Notes under the pieces: generated by a model
Told to the model about the DNA's origin: nothing
Databases searched by the model: none
What the model saw: only the letters and a program-made list of their open reading frames with translations
Program-made: the position numbers and the translations under genes
NCBI GenBank assembly: GCA_001770415.1
Contig: MEQX01000053.1
Span: forward strand, 1,734 to 42,194
DNA: 40,461 nt
Source: Betaproteobacteria bacterium RIFCSPLOWO2_02_FULL_63_19
Lineage (GTDB): Bacteria > Pseudomonadota > Gammaproteobacteria > Burkholderiales > SG8-39
Direction of reading: 5' to 3'
Shown here: one piece after another, positions 15,426 to 25,712 of the stretch
How positions within the stretch are numbered: position 1 is the first letter of the stretch
Layout: the number at the start of each line of letters is the position of its first letter

Positions 15426-15873
15426 AGCGAAGTTGGCCTGTAAGCCGGGTTCTGTCAGGAGTTGCCTCCTGTGACAGTCATTCCTCTAGGCCTGGGGTTA
15501 CCCCGAGGCTCAAGCAACCTACCCGCAAGCTCGACGGGCCGCGTCATCGCTTGCCTATTCGGTCTTGCTCCGGATGGGGTTTAGCCTGCCGACCGTGTTA
15601 CCACAGCCGCGGTGAGCTCTTACCTGTTTCCCGCCAAGCCGGGAAACCGCACGCCCTGAGGCGCGCGCGCCATTTCACCCTTACCGGTCGCCACCCTGCT
15701 TGGGGAACTTTGCCGCCTTGCGGCGGCGAAGTCCGAGTCGGGACCGGCGGTGTGTTTTCTGTGCCACTTTCCATCGCCTCACGGCGTCCGGCCGTTAGCC
15801 GGCATCCTGCCCTGTGGAGCCCGGACTTTCCTCCGACGGGATCATTCCCGCCGGCGACTGCCCGGCCAACTTC
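15426..15873 (-). ncRNA. rnpB: RNase P RNA, bacterial class A
   Basis: The minus strand begins GAAGTTGGCCGGGCAGTCGC, continues with GGAGGAAAGTCCGGGCTCC and later GGTAAGAGCTCACCG and ends with AACCCGGCTTACAGGCC, all hallmark segments of bacterial RNase P RNA, the ribozyme that removes 5' leaders from tRNA precursors. Helix P1 closes the molecule: the 5' GAAGTTGGCC is the exact complement of the 3' GGCCAACTTC. A TATAAT lies 9 bp upstream of the 5' end. Ends are set by P1 and may be off by a few bases. The 113 bp between it and the waaF stop hold nothing recognisable. Confidence 0.96.
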
Positions 15874-15882
15874 GCCGGACCC

Positions 15883-15888
15883 ATTATA
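15883..15888 (-). promoter_or_regulatory. -10 element of rnpB
   Basis: Consensus TATAAT on the minus strand, with 9 bp to the RNA 5' end at 15873. A matching -35 is not clear. The rest of the spacer to pyrC (15889-16105) shows no gene. Confidence 0.7.
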
Positions 15889-16105
15889 GTGCTCATTGTC
15901 CCGGCGCCCATTCGACGCCCGTCATTTCCGGCGCCCTGAGCGTCCGCTCCTGAACACGGATGTATCGTCGTAATATGCCTCGGTGGCGTTCGCTCGTTCC
16001 GGTGTTCGGCGTGCCGGGCTGGGAACGGGCGCAAGCACCCGGGTCGACGCCAGCGCGCCGCGCCGTCCGGCGCCGGAACGCATCGCCATCAACGCCAATC
16101 GATTT

Positions 16106-17170
16106 TCAAACCAGTTTCCACGCAACGGAATCGCCCGCGCGCAAAGGCACGAGCGACGCGTCGGCAAACGGGTACGCATCGGGAACTTTCCAGGCCGACC
16201 TCTCCAGCCTCACTTTCTCGACATTGCGCGAGAGGCCATAGAAATCCGCGCCATGGAAAGCCGCGAATGGCTCGAGGCGATCGAGCACTCCCGCGCCGTC
16301 GAATACCTCCGCATAGAGTTCCAGCGCGGCATGGGCGGTGTAGACACCTGCGCAGCCACAAGCGGTTTCCTTGGTGCCGCGCGCATGTGGCGCGCTGTCC
16401 GTGCCGAGGAAGAATTTCGGATCGCCTCCGGTCGCAGCTGCGAGCAGCACCGAACGATGCTCCTCGCGCTTTAGCACGGGCAGACAGTAATAGTGCGGCC
16501 TGATGCCTCCCTGAAAGATGGCGTTGCGGTTGTACAGCAAGTGGTGTGCCGTGATGGTCGCCCCGAGCTTGGCGCCTGCACCCTGGACGAACTGCACCGC
16601 TTCGCGGGTGGTGATGTGCTCGAATACCACCCGCAGTCCCGGGAAACGGCGCAGAATCTGCGATAGCACCGTGTCGATGAAAACCGCCTCGCGATCGTAG
16701 ATGTCGACCTCGGCGTCGGCGACCTCTCCGTGGACCAGCAGCGGCAGATCGTGCCTCTGCATCGCCTCCAGCGCCGGATAAACGCGCTCGAGGCGCGTGA
16801 TTCCGGCATCCGAGTGGGTGGTGGCCCCGGCCGGGTAGTACTTCACCGCGTGAACGAAACCGCTTTGCTTGGCCAGCGCAATTTCCTGGGGCGCGGTGTT
16901 GTCTGTCAGGTAGAGCGACATCAAAGGCGTGAAGCCTGCGCCCGCCTGAAGCAGGCCCGGATGTGCAGTCACGGCATCGACGATGCGCGTGCGGTATTCG
17001 CGCGCCGCTTCGACGCTTGTGACCGGCGGCTTGAGGTTGGGCATCACTAACGCGCGCGCGAACCGCCGCGCAGTATGACCGACCACGCTGCGAAGCGCGG
17101 CGCCGTCGCGGAAGTGCACGTGCCAGTCATCGGGGCGCGCAATCGTCAGACTCGAGATCTGGGTCTGCAT
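16106..17170 (-). CDS. pyrC: Dihydroorotase, class II
   Basis: Zinc enzyme of pyrimidine synthesis that closes carbamoyl-aspartate to dihydroorotate. Metal ligands are visible: HVHFRD near the N-terminus, the carboxylated lysine in HAVKYYPAGATTHSD, LLVHGE, FEHITT, and the late GTDSAPH motif. Start ATG 17170 (MQTQISSLT) has AAGGA 7 nt upstream; ATG 17176 overlaps the rsmI stop but lies directly against that ribosome site. It is transcribed after rsmI, two genes not linked by function. Confidence 0.95.
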   Translation of the reverse strand: MQTQISSLTIARPDDWHVHFRDGAALRSVVGHTARRFARALVMPNLKPPVTSVEAAREYRTRIVDAVTAHPGLLQAGAGFTPLMSLYLTDNTAPQEIALAKQSGFVHAVKYYPAGATTHSDAGITRLERVYPALEAMQRHDLPLLVHGEVADAEVDIYDREAVFIDTVLSQILRRFPGLRVVFEHITTREAVQFVQGAGAKLGATITAHHLLYNRNAIFQGGIRPHYYCLPVLKREEHRSVLLAAATGGDPKFFLGTDSAPHARGTKETACGCAGVYTAHAALELYAEVFDGAGVLDRLEPFAAFHGADFYGLSRNVEKVRLERSAWKVPDAYPFADASLVPLRAGDSVAWKLV

Positions 17171-17172
17171 GG

Positions 17173-18054
17173 TCATTCCTTCTTATTTGCGGTCGCGACC
17201 GCGGCTAGGGCACGCTCGTATACCGCTTTGCGCTTGGCCCCGGTCGCCGCGCAGGTGAGCCGGACCGCCTGCGCGAGCGGCAACTCCGAAAGCAGCAGGT
17301 CGAGAATCCGCTCCCATTCATTGCCCTTCGTCCGGGCCTGCTTCGAGGCCCCCGACACGATAAGGACGAACTCCCCCCGTTGCCGGTTGGAATCAGCGCG
17401 CAACCACTCCGATGCCTCACGCAGCGGCATGCGCTCGATCGACTCGTACACCTTGGTGAGTTCCCGCGCGATGACGATCGTTCGGCCCTCTGCTAGCGTT
17501 CCTGCCAGATCGTCAACGGCCTCGAGTATCCGGTGCGGAGCTTCATAGAAGACCAGCGCGCAATCCAATGCAGCGAGACCGGCAATCGCAGCCCGGCGCG
17601 CGGCCGAGCGCGCCGGCAGGTATCCGTAGTAGAGAAAGCGTCCGTCGGGTATCCCCGAGGCGCAAAACGCGGAAACGGCGGCGTTCGGCCCCGGAATCGG
17701 CACCACGCGCAAACCCGCCTGCCGCACGCTTGCCACCACGCGCGCGCCGGGATCGGAGAGTCCAGGAGTGCCGGCATCGGAAACCAGCGCGACACTCCTG
17801 CCCTCCCTCAACCAATGGACGAGCTTTCCCGCCATAGCCGCTTCGTTGTGCTCATGCAATGCGACCGGGCGCTTGCTGATCGCGTGTCGCGCAAGCAAGA
17901 TCGCGGTGTTGCGGGTGTCCTCGGCAGCGACGATGTCGGCCTCCGCCAGGACCTTCAGCGCGCGAAGTGTAATGTCCTCCAAATTCCCAATCGGAGTGGC
18001 GACCACATATAATGTACCGTTTTCCGGACGGCCCTCGCCGTGCACTTCACTCAT
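17173..18054 (-). CDS. rsmI: 16S rRNA 2'-O-ribose C1402 methyltransferase
   Basis: The 293-residue SAM-dependent tetrapyrrole-methylase-fold enzyme modifies C1402 of 16S rRNA. Motifs include GTLYVVATPIGNLEDITLRA, AAEDTRNTA, LVSDAGTPGLSDPG and VPIPGPNAAVSAFCASG. Start ATG 18054 (MSEVHGEG) is chosen because the frame upstream is antisense to lpoA. Its 5' end overlaps the divergent lpoA start by 15 bp. It corresponds to E. coli YraL. Confidence 0.95.
   Translation of the reverse strand: MSEVHGEGRPENGTLYVVATPIGNLEDITLRALKVLAEADIVAAEDTRNTAILLARHAISKRPVALHEHNEAAMAGKLVHWLREGRSVALVSDAGTPGLSDPGARVVASVRQAGLRVVPIPGPNAAVSAFCASGIPDGRFLYYGYLPARSAARRAAIAGLAALDCALVFYEAPHRILEAVDDLAGTLAEGRTIVIARELTKVYESIERMPLREASEWLRADSNRQRGEFVLIVSGASKQARTKGNEWERILDLLLSELPLAQAVRLTCAATGAKRKAVYERALAAVATANKKE
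17984..18013 (+). promoter_or_regulatory. Promoter for lpoA inside rsmI
   Basis: TTCCCA (17984-17989), an 18-bp spacer and consensus TATAAT (18008-18013). The predicted transcript start lies roughly 20 bp before the lpoA GTG. The promoter sits within the 5' coding part of rsmI on the other strand. Confidence 0.55.
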
Positions 18055-19143
18055 CGCAAAGCCTCTGTGTTGCTTGCGCTCGCCGCTGTCGCCGTTGCGG
18101 CATTGTGCAAGGCGGCGGACGAACCGGCAAGCGCCGCACGGACGGCCGGGCAGGCGGCTGAACATGCGGCAGCCGAGAGACCCGTCGTCGCACTGCTGTT
18201 GCCGTTGAATGAGCCGGATTTTGCCCCACCGGCCCGAGCGGTTCTTGCCGGCTGCAAGGAAGCGCTTGCGCTCGTGGATGGCGATCCGCTGATCGAACTG
18301 GTGAGCACCAACGCCTCCCCGGACCAGAGCATGGCGGGATACAAAGTTGCCTCGGAGCGCGGCGCGTCGATCGTCGTCGGACCGATGACCCGAAGCGGCG
18401 TGACCGCACTGGCCGAAAGCCGAAAGATCCCCACGCTGACCATCGCGTTGAACACGCCCGAGCGACCGATGGCCATGCCCGAGAACTTGTACACCTTCAG
18501 CCTGTCCGTCGACGCCGAAGCGCGCCAGGTTGCTCGATTCGCTTGGGACGACAATCTGCAGGACGCGGTAGTCGTGCAATCGTCCTCGGCCCTTTCCAAA
18601 CGCGCGGGCCGGGCTTTCGCGAACGAGTGGTCGTTGCTCGGCGGGAAAGTCAGTGATGTCATGGAATTCAGCACCCAAGCCGATCTCACGCGCATTCACG
18701 ATCGCCTGTCGATATCCGAAGCCGACGTCGTATTCCTCGCCGCGAACGCGGAAGGCGCGCGAACAGTGCGCCCCTATCTCAACAACCAGATCCCGGTGTT
18801 CGCCACATCTCAGATCAACAGCGGCCGCGTGGATGCGCTGAAGAATCTCGATCTGAACGGAATTCGTTTCGTCGAAATGCCCTGGCTCGCACAGCCTGAC
18901 AATCTCACAGCGATGATCTTTCCGCGCCCGGATGAACTCGCTCCCGAACTGCAACGCTTTTATGCGCTGGGCATCGACGCATGCCGCATCGCAAACGAGT
19001 TCTTGCACCGGCGCCTGGATATTCATCTCGAAGGCGTGACCGGTACCCTGACGCGGAGACCAACCGGCTATGTGCGGCGCGAGGCAATACAGGCTATTTT
19101 CCGAGACGGTGCAGGGGTCGCGATCGTGCCTCGGACCCGCTGA
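18040..19143 (+). CDS. lpoA: LpoA-like penicillin-binding protein activator (LppC family)
   Basis: The 367-residue protein resembles the C-terminal periplasmic-binding-like domain of LpoA, which activates PBP1A. GTG 18040 gives MHFTHRKASVLLALAAVAVA, a signal peptide; no lipobox is obvious, unlike E. coli LpoA. Family-like segments are VVALLLPLNEPDFAPPARAV and IVVGPMTRSGVTALAES and FATSQINSG. It lacks the N-terminal TPR half of the enterobacterial protein and may be a short binding-protein version. It overlaps the divergent rsmI start and its stop overlaps the yraN start. Order lpoA-yraN-diaA-dolP equals E. coli yraMNOP. Confidence 0.85.
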   Translation: MHFTHRKASVLLALAAVAVAALCKAADEPASAARTAGQAAEHAAAERPVVALLLPLNEPDFAPPARAVLAGCKEALALVDGDPLIELVSTNASPDQSMAGYKVASERGASIVVGPMTRSGVTALAESRKIPTLTIALNTPERPMAMPENLYTFSLSVDAEARQVARFAWDDNLQDAVVVQSSSALSKRAGRAFANEWSLLGGKVSDVMEFSTQADLTRIHDRLSISEADVVFLAANAEGARTVRPYLNNQIPVFATSQINSGRVDALKNLDLNGIRFVEMPWLAQPDNLTAMIFPRPDELAPELQRFYALGIDACRIANEFLHRRLDIHLEGVTGTLTRRPTGYVRREAIQAIFRDGAGVAIVPRTR

Positions 19144-19493
19144 TGCCGCCTGCGAAAACAACTGGCGCCGCGGCCGAGACCGCAGCGCTGGAATTTCTGG
19201 TCGGCCAAGGCATGAGTCTGCGGCGCAGGAATTACCGTTGCCGCCTCGGCGAAATAGATCTGGTCCTTCAGGATGGCTCATCGATCGTTTTCGTCGAAGT
19301 AAGGCTGAGAACCAACCCTTCGTTCGGCGGCGCTGCCGAGAGCATCGGACCCGGCAAGCGAGCCCGCATAATTGCTGCGGCGCGACATTACCTGGCCGGC
19401 CGCCCGGAAATGCCCTGTCGTTTCGACGTGGTCCTGCTCGACCGGCTGCAGCCACCGCGCATCGAATGGCTCCGGAACGCGTTTTCAGCCTAG
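19143..19493 (+). CDS. YraN/UPF0102 family protein
   Basis: The 116-residue protein shows the UPF0102 pattern: AAAETAALEFLVGQGM, RRRNYRCRLGEIDLVLQDG, IVFVEVRLRT and FGGAAESIGPGKRARI. The E...D...E-V-K/R layout is that of restriction-endonuclease-like nuclease folds; the cellular role is unproven. ATG 19143 shares one base with the lpoA stop. Confidence 0.92.
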   Translation: MPPAKTTGAAAETAALEFLVGQGMSLRRRNYRCRLGEIDLVLQDGSSIVFVEVRLRTNPSFGGAAESIGPGKRARIIAAARHYLAGRPEMPCRFDVVLLDRLQPPRIEWLRNAFSA

Positions 19494-19626
19494 ATGCTGC
19501 GGCTTACTCGTGTTCCGGCTTACGGGCCATCGCCTGTGCGCGGCGGTCGCGATCCGAATCGGCACGCAGAACCGGCGCAACAAGCCGGAACGCAATGTCG
19601 AGTTCGGGCAATTCGACATGGGCTAG

Positions 19627-20873
<1,247 letters not shown>

Positions 20874-21060
20874 AGCCCAGACCGCCAGCCGGGCCGAATG
20901 AGCGCTCGCGCGTTGTTCGCCACGTTCGACCAAATCGCGGTCTCCGTCACGGTCTCACCGGTGAATTCGTCCATCGCGTGCGCCGGCGCATTCGAGACCC
21001 CAAGCAAGAGGCGGATATCCTTGCGGCGGGGCCTCGAAAGAGTCCGATACAGCCGCGTAG

Positions 21061-21564
21061 ATGCACAGGAAGCCGGCCGTGCAACCTGAATACGAGGATA
21101 AGATCTGCGAGCCGGAACATTTGCTCGCGCGAGTGGAAAAACTGCCCAAGCCGCGCGTTTTCACGAACGGCGTGTTTGACATCCTTCACCGCGGCCACGT
21201 GACCTATCTGGCCCAGGCGCGAGCGTTTGGCGCCAGCCTCATGGTCGCAATCAACAGCGATGCATCGGTGCGGAGGCTCGGAAAGGGGGAGGACCGGCCC
21301 GTCAATTCACTGCGCGACCGGATGGCCGTGGTTGCCGCGCTGCAGAGCGTGGATCTGGTCACGTGGTTTGACGAGGACACACCGCTCGAGCTGATCGGCC
21401 TATGCAAACCGGAAGTCCTGGTGAAGGGCGGCGACTGGAATCCTGAGGCCATTGTTGGCGCGCAGGAAGTAAGGGACCGGGGGGGGAGCGTGCACTCGAT
21501 CCCGTTCCAGTGGGCGGTGTCGACAAGTGCACTGCTGGAGCGCGTGCGTCGGAAGCCACGCTGA
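21061..21564 (+). CDS. rfaE2: D-glycero-beta-D-manno-heptose 1-phosphate adenylyltransferase
   Basis: The 167-residue cytidylyltransferase-fold enzyme makes ADP-heptose for the LPS core. It contains FTNGVFDILHRGHVTYLAQA with the HxGH-type active site and LVKGGDWNPEAIVGAQEV. It corresponds to the C-terminal half of E. coli HldE; the kinase half is not in the window. Start ATG 21061; GTG 21079 (MQPEYEDK) has AGGAAG upstream and may be the true start. Between dolP and this gene (20874-21060) no gene is evident. Confidence 0.94.
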   Translation: MHRKPAVQPEYEDKICEPEHLLARVEKLPKPRVFTNGVFDILHRGHVTYLAQARAFGASLMVAINSDASVRRLGKGEDRPVNSLRDRMAVVAALQSVDLVTWFDEDTPLELIGLCKPEVLVKGGDWNPEAIVGAQEVRDRGGSVHSIPFQWAVSTSALLERVRRKPR

Positions 21565-21585
21565 AGGATCGGTGCGGTCCGATCG

Positions 21586-22239
21586 CTAGCCCTTCCCCGT
21601 TTCGCCGGCACATTCCCGGACCAAGCTGTCGGGAAAGGCCTGCCGGAGATCATCGAGTTTCGCCGCCACAGCCTTCGGCACATCGCGCAGTTGCAACCAC
21701 AACTTGGAGTCCTTCGCTTCACGTGTACCGACCTGCGCAGTGCGCACGCCCCTGGCACGCAGCTGTTCGAGATGGTTCGCTGCGGCCTCCCGCGTGCGGA
21801 ATATGCCCAGCGATATCGCGAAGCGGTAATTCGGGTCTTCCTGGACGACGAAATATTCGTTGATCCCGAGGCGTTTAAGTTCTGCTGCCTTGCCGATCGC
21901 TGCCGCGCGACTGCCCTGGGGCGGCATGAACACCCACCAGGTCGCAGCTTCTTCGACGCGCCGGCGCGTAAGCTTCGAACCCGACGCAAGCGACGCCAGC
22001 GCTCGTTCCGCGCGGCCCACCTCATCAGCGACGAACGCGCCCCACTCAAGACAAGCCGCATTCTTCGCTGGCTCCGGCCCGGCCCTTGCCAGTTTGGTAG
22101 GAGAGACAATTGCTATCGCCTGCGGATTTATCTGCTGCTGCAGCAGCAGCGATTCACCCGGAAACAATTCTTGGCTGAACCAGCTGTACGCGAAGAACAC
22201 GACGTTCGCCAGCAGCAGTAGAAGAAATGTGATTCTCAT
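21586..22239 (-). CDS. SPOR-domain membrane protein
   Basis: The 217-residue protein has one N-terminal membrane segment (MRITFLLLLLANVVFFAYSW) and a C-terminal SPOR-like domain (WWVFMPPQGSRAAAIGKAAE and YRFAISLGIFRTREAAANHL). SPOR domains bind denuded glycan strands at the septum. The start overlaps the coaX stop by ATGA. Third gene of the birA-coaX-SPOR operon. Confidence 0.88.
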   Translation of the reverse strand: MRITFLLLLLANVVFFAYSWFSQELFPGESLLLQQQINPQAIAIVSPTKLARAGPEPAKNAACLEWGAFVADEVGRAERALASLASGSKLTRRRVEEAATWWVFMPPQGSRAAAIGKAAELKRLGINEYFVVQEDPNYRFAISLGIFRTREAAANHLEQLRARGVRTAQVGTREAKDSKLWLQLRDVPKAVAAKLDDLRQAFPDSLVRECAGETGKG

Positions 22240-22994
22240 GCCCCGATGCGCACCAGACCCTCGAGCGCGAGATTATCCACCGCGCGAACCGGGATGTTAA
22301 GCAGCGGACGGATGTGCGGCGCGTTACCCCCGGAGAGCAGACACACCCCACCGGCTTCAAGTTTCGAATACATGCGCTCAATCGCACCGGCCTGTGCATG
22401 CAGGCATCCGGACTCGATCGCGTCGGCCGTGCAACGCGGTTGCTGCGCGAAGCGCCCCTGTTCGAGGGCGAGCCCCGCAGTGTTCCGCGCCAAAGCGCGT
22501 TTCATCAGGTCCACCCCGGCAACGATGATGCCGCCTTCATGTACTCCCTGCGCGGACAGGATGTCCACTGTGGTTGCCGTGCCAGCCGTCACGACCAGGC
22601 ATGGGCCTCTTTGCAGATGCCAGGCACCGACGAGCGCCGCCCAACGGTCAGGTCCAAGCTGACCCGGGTCGGTGTAGCCGTTGGTGACGCCGCACTGTGC
22701 CCGCTGCGCGCTGATCCACAGGGGCTCCACCGCGAAACGCGCGAGCAGTGTCAGCAGCGACCGGCGCGCGGGTTCGCCGGCCACGTTGGAGATCACAATG
22801 CGCGCCGGTGCGGGCAGTAACGACCAATCGGCTTTCAGTCGCGCCATGTCCTCGACCGCGACGGCCCCGATCGCCCTCCAGCCGGGGCCGCACGGCTCAC
22901 CGGAATTCTCCCCGATCGAACTGCCGCGATGCCGATGCTCTTCGCGCAGACCCCATTTGACGCGCGTGTTGCCACAGTCGATTGCGAGGATCAT
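22236..22994 (-). CDS. coaX: Type III pantothenate kinase
   Basis: The 252-residue enzyme phosphorylates pantothenate, the first step to coenzyme A. The ASKHA-fold motifs are present: LAIDCGNTRVKWG, LGPDRWAALVGAW and VVTAGTATTVDIL. Length is normal. It overlaps birA upstream and the SPOR gene downstream by 4 bp each, so the three are probably co-translated. Confidence 0.96.
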   Translation of the reverse strand: MILAIDCGNTRVKWGLREEHRHRGSSIGENSGEPCGPGWRAIGAVAVEDMARLKADWSLLPAPARIVISNVAGEPARRSLLTLLARFAVEPLWISAQRAQCGVTNGYTDPGQLGPDRWAALVGAWHLQRGPCLVVTAGTATTVDILSAQGVHEGGIIVAGVDLMKRALARNTAGLALEQGRFAQQPRCTADAIESGCLHAQAGAIERMYSKLEAGGVCLLSGGNAPHIRPLLNIPVRAVDNLALEGLVRIGA

Positions 22995-23962
22995 CGGCCC
23001 GCCAGTCTCAGTTCACCGCTGTGAAAGCTCTCGACGCCGCGTGCCGAGCGCACCAGCAGAGCACCGTCGTCGTCTATTCCCACCGCCTCGCCGTCAGCGA
23101 CCGTTCGCTGCGCGATGCGCAATGTCACCCGCCGACCCTGCCACGCGTGATAGCGCAACCAGTCGGAACGAAAAGGGGCAAAGCCGGCAAGTGCGAATCG
23201 CTCCAGCGCGGAATGAAGTTCGACCAACAGCCCTGCGAGCAGGGTAGTTCGCGGCGTAACGGTTGCGCTCGCCTCAAACAGTCCGGTCGCCGGCTGGTCC
23301 ACGACCGCCGACCGCGCTTCGCTCCATCGCAGGTTGAGACCGATACCGGCAATGACCGTGCTCGGCCCGCCCGGCTGGCCAGTCACTTCGACCAGAATAC
23401 CGCCGAGTTTGCGCCCTCGCAGAACCAGGTCGTTCGGCCACTTGAGTTGCACGCCGGGATAACCAAGCCGCTCGAGCGCGCGCACCAGGGCCACCCCGAG
23501 CGCGAGCGACAATCCCGAAAGCCTGCCGACGGTCTGCGCGAAGTACCAAAGCACGGAAAAAGTGAGGTCAGTGCCGATCCCGGATTGCCACCGGTTCCCG
23601 CGGCGCCCGCGCCCCGCGGTCTGGCGCTCGCACACCACCACCAACGCGTGCCGTACCCCGCCGCGTGCGCGGTCCATCAGCACGCCGTTTGTCGACGGGC
23701 ACTGGTCCAGAAGTTCGACTGCTAACGCGGGGGGCGTCAGGCGTGCCAGCCGCTCGCCGTCGAGCAGGTCGAGTGGTTCGGTGAGACGATAAGCTTGTCC
23801 CCGCAACCCTTGCACCCGCAACCCCAGCTTTTCGACCGCGCGCATACCGCTGCGCAGGACCGACGGCGAAACATTCAGCGCAGCGGACAGCTCGCGACTC
23901 GAATGGATTTCGCCGTCGGCAAGCAGCCGCAGCAGCGGAAATATGTTTGAAGACAGCCTCAA
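22991..23962 (-). CDS. birA: Biotin--protein ligase / biotin operon repressor
   Basis: The enzyme makes biotinyl-AMP and biotinylates the carboxylase carrier protein. An N-terminal winged helix (LRLLADGEIHSSRELSAALN) indicates a BirA that also binds DNA. Catalytic motifs are AGRGRRGNRWQSG and LKWPNDLVLRGRKLGGILVE. The start is unsure: TTG 23962 gives RLSSNIFPLLRLLADG, the usual family N-terminus; GTG 24037 would add 25 residues; neither has a clear ribosome site. The frame further upstream is not BirA-like. Confidence 0.92.
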   Translation of the reverse strand: MRLSSNIFPLLRLLADGEIHSSRELSAALNVSPSVLRSGMRAVEKLGLRVQGLRGQAYRLTEPLDLLDGERLARLTPPALAVELLDQCPSTNGVLMDRARGGVRHALVVVCERQTAGRGRRGNRWQSGIGTDLTFSVLWYFAQTVGRLSGLSLALGVALVRALERLGYPGVQLKWPNDLVLRGRKLGGILVEVTGQPGGPSTVIAGIGLNLRWSEARSAVVDQPATGLFEASATVTPRTTLLAGLLVELHSALERFALAGFAPFRSDWLRYHAWQGRRVTLRIAQRTVADGEAVGIDDDGALLVRSARGVESFHSGELRLAGR

Positions 23963-24132
23963 GCGTACATCGCCAAGAGCGTCGCTGAAATAGCGTTCCG
24001 GCGATGATACCAGCGTGCGAGCCCCGCTTGCCGTCACGAGATCAAGACGGCGAATCGGGTCGACGGCCCAAGGCCATCGCTGCAAGTCCCCACGGTCGCG
24101 ACCCATGCCCTCAAAGCGCCTCCCGCAACGGA

Positions 24133-24138
24133 TATAAT
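24133..24138 (+). promoter_or_regulatory. -10 element of ugpB
   Basis: Consensus TATAAT, 53 bp before the ugpB start. The leader then contains a GC-rich inverted repeat (GGCCGC/GCGGCC near 24154-24171). No Pho box or clear -35 was seen. Confidence 0.5.
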
Positions 24139-24190
24139 GGCCCGCAATCCGGGCCGGCCGCTGCGCGCGGCCATCCCAAGGAGCGGATAG

Positions 24191-25507
24191 ATGAAGTGTC
24201 AAGCCCTCGCCTATGCCACGGCGATTCTGCTCACGATGCACGCGCCGTATGCATCGTCGATCACCGAAATCCAGTTCTGGCACGCGATGAGCGGTACGGC
24301 CGGTGAGCAAGTTGCAGAGCTCGCCAGCCGATTCAACGCCTCCCAGCCGGGCTACCGGATAGTCCCTGTGTACAAGGGCGGTTATGAGGACGCCTTCGCC
24401 GCCGGGATTGCCGCGCTGCGAACCCGCACCGCGCCACACATTATTCAGGTGTTCGATGCTGGAACCGCCACCATGCTGACGACGCAGCGCGCGCTCAAAC
24501 CGCTCTATCGGCTCATGGCAGAGGCGGGTGAGAAGCTCGACGCACGCGCATATATACCTGCGGTTTCGAGCAGTTACGCCGACAGCCGCGGAAGACTGCT
24601 GTCTCTGCCATTCAACAGCTCCACGGCCGTGTTCTTCTACAACAAGGACCTATTCAGGAAGGCGCGCATCGATCCGGCCGTGGCGCCGAAGACCTGGCGC
24701 GACGTTCAGGTGGCGGCGGAGAAAATTCGCGACAGCGACGCGGCCCCTTGTGCGTACACGACGGACTGGCAGTCCTGGATTCTGGTCGAAAACTTGTCGG
24801 CGTGGCACAACGAGCCGCTGGCGACGCGCGACAACGGCTTCGGCGGCGCCGGCGCGAAGCTCAATTTCAATGGGGAACTGCTCATCCGGCACATCGGCCT
24901 GATGTCTTCATGGATAAAGAGCGGCCTGTTCACCTATGCGGGCCGCGCAAACGAAGGCGAGGCAAAATTTGCGAGCGGCGAATGCGCGATGATCACCGCA
25001 TCCTCGGCGGCCTATCCCGCCTTCGCGAAATCCGCGCGTTTTGCGTTTGCCGTATCGCGGCTGCCCTATTACGAGGAATTCAGGAACGCCCCCTACAACA
25101 CCATCGTCCGTGGCGCGAGCCTTTGGGTGCCGGCCGGCAAGAAGAAATCGGAGTACAAGGGCATCGCAAAGTTCTTCAGCTTCCTCACGCGACCCGAAAT
25201 CCAGGCCGATTGGGACAAACAAACGGGATATCTCCCCAATACGCTCGCCGCCTACGCGCTGATACGAACACAGGGGTATTACGAACGCAACCCGGGCGCC
25301 GACATCGCCGTCGAACAGGTGAGCCGAAAACTCCGGGCGCATTCCAGGGGGGTGCGCTTGGTCAATTTTCCGAGGATACGCGCCGTCATCGACGAAGAGC
25401 TGGAAGCGGTTTGGAGCCAGGCCAAAACGCCCAAGGAAGCGCTCGATTCAGCGGTCGCACGCGGAAACGAACTGCTGCGCCGCTTCGAACGCAGCGGCAA
25501 AGGCTGA
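24191..25507 (+). CDS. ugpB: sn-Glycerol-3-phosphate ABC transporter substrate-binding protein
   Basis: The 438-residue protein has a signal peptide (MKCQALAYATAILLTMHAPY, cut near ASS) and is a full-length cluster B extracellular solute-binding protein. Family segments are EIQFWHAMSGTAGEQVAELA, YKGGYEDAFAAGIAALR, LLSLPFNSSTAVFFYNKDLF and FSFLTRPEIQADWDKQTGYL. It would deliver glycerol-3-phosphate or glycerophosphodiesters to UgpAEC. The permease and ATPase genes that normally follow are absent; ugpQ comes 205 bp later. Confidence 0.93.
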   Translation: MKCQALAYATAILLTMHAPYASSITEIQFWHAMSGTAGEQVAELASRFNASQPGYRIVPVYKGGYEDAFAAGIAALRTRTAPHIIQVFDAGTATMLTTQRALKPLYRLMAEAGEKLDARAYIPAVSSSYADSRGRLLSLPFNSSTAVFFYNKDLFRKARIDPAVAPKTWRDVQVAAEKIRDSDAAPCAYTTDWQSWILVENLSAWHNEPLATRDNGFGGAGAKLNFNGELLIRHIGLMSSWIKSGLFTYAGRANEGEAKFASGECAMITASSAAYPAFAKSARFAFAVSRLPYYEEFRNAPYNTIVRGASLWVPAGKKKSEYKGIAKFFSFLTRPEIQADWDKQTGYLPNTLAAYALIRTQGYYERNPGADIAVEQVSRKLRAHSRGVRLVNFPRIRAVIDEELEAVWSQAKTPKEALDSAVARGNELLRRFERSGKG

Positions 25508-25712
25508 TCGCGCCGCGGCCTGCGCGGCAATAAGCGCCATCGTCCTCGCCGGTACCGGGTCCACGGCCGACGATCTTGCGAACGATCGCGATCGCAGGCG
25601 ACTTTCGTTTATCGACCACCGTAACCGCGCACCGGTCCACGCTCTAAACGGTGGGGTGTCGACGAGACTGCTGATCTAGGTTCTGATTGGGTACATCGGG
25701 GGCGCTTTGCTT
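25508..25712. other. Short gap where ugpAEC would be expected
   Basis: 205 bp with no gene. No remnant of UgpA, UgpE or UgpC was recognised in any frame. It holds the leader of ugpQ. Confidence 0.5.

Noticed and set aside
15922..16179. Small frame between rnpB and pyrC on the minus strand
   Set aside because: Overlaps the pyrC end in another frame and has arginine-rich random composition.
18054..19455. Upstream extension of the rsmI frame giving a 760-residue product
   Set aside because: The extra part is antisense to lpoA and yraN; the RsmI family starts at MSEVHGEG.
20898..21089. 63-residue frame between dolP and rfaE2
   Set aside because: No ribosome site, no recognisable pattern, overlaps the rfaE2 start.
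25508..25712. Remnants of ugpA, ugpE or ugpC
   Set aside because: Read in all frames without finding permease or ABC ATPase motifs; reported only as an absence.
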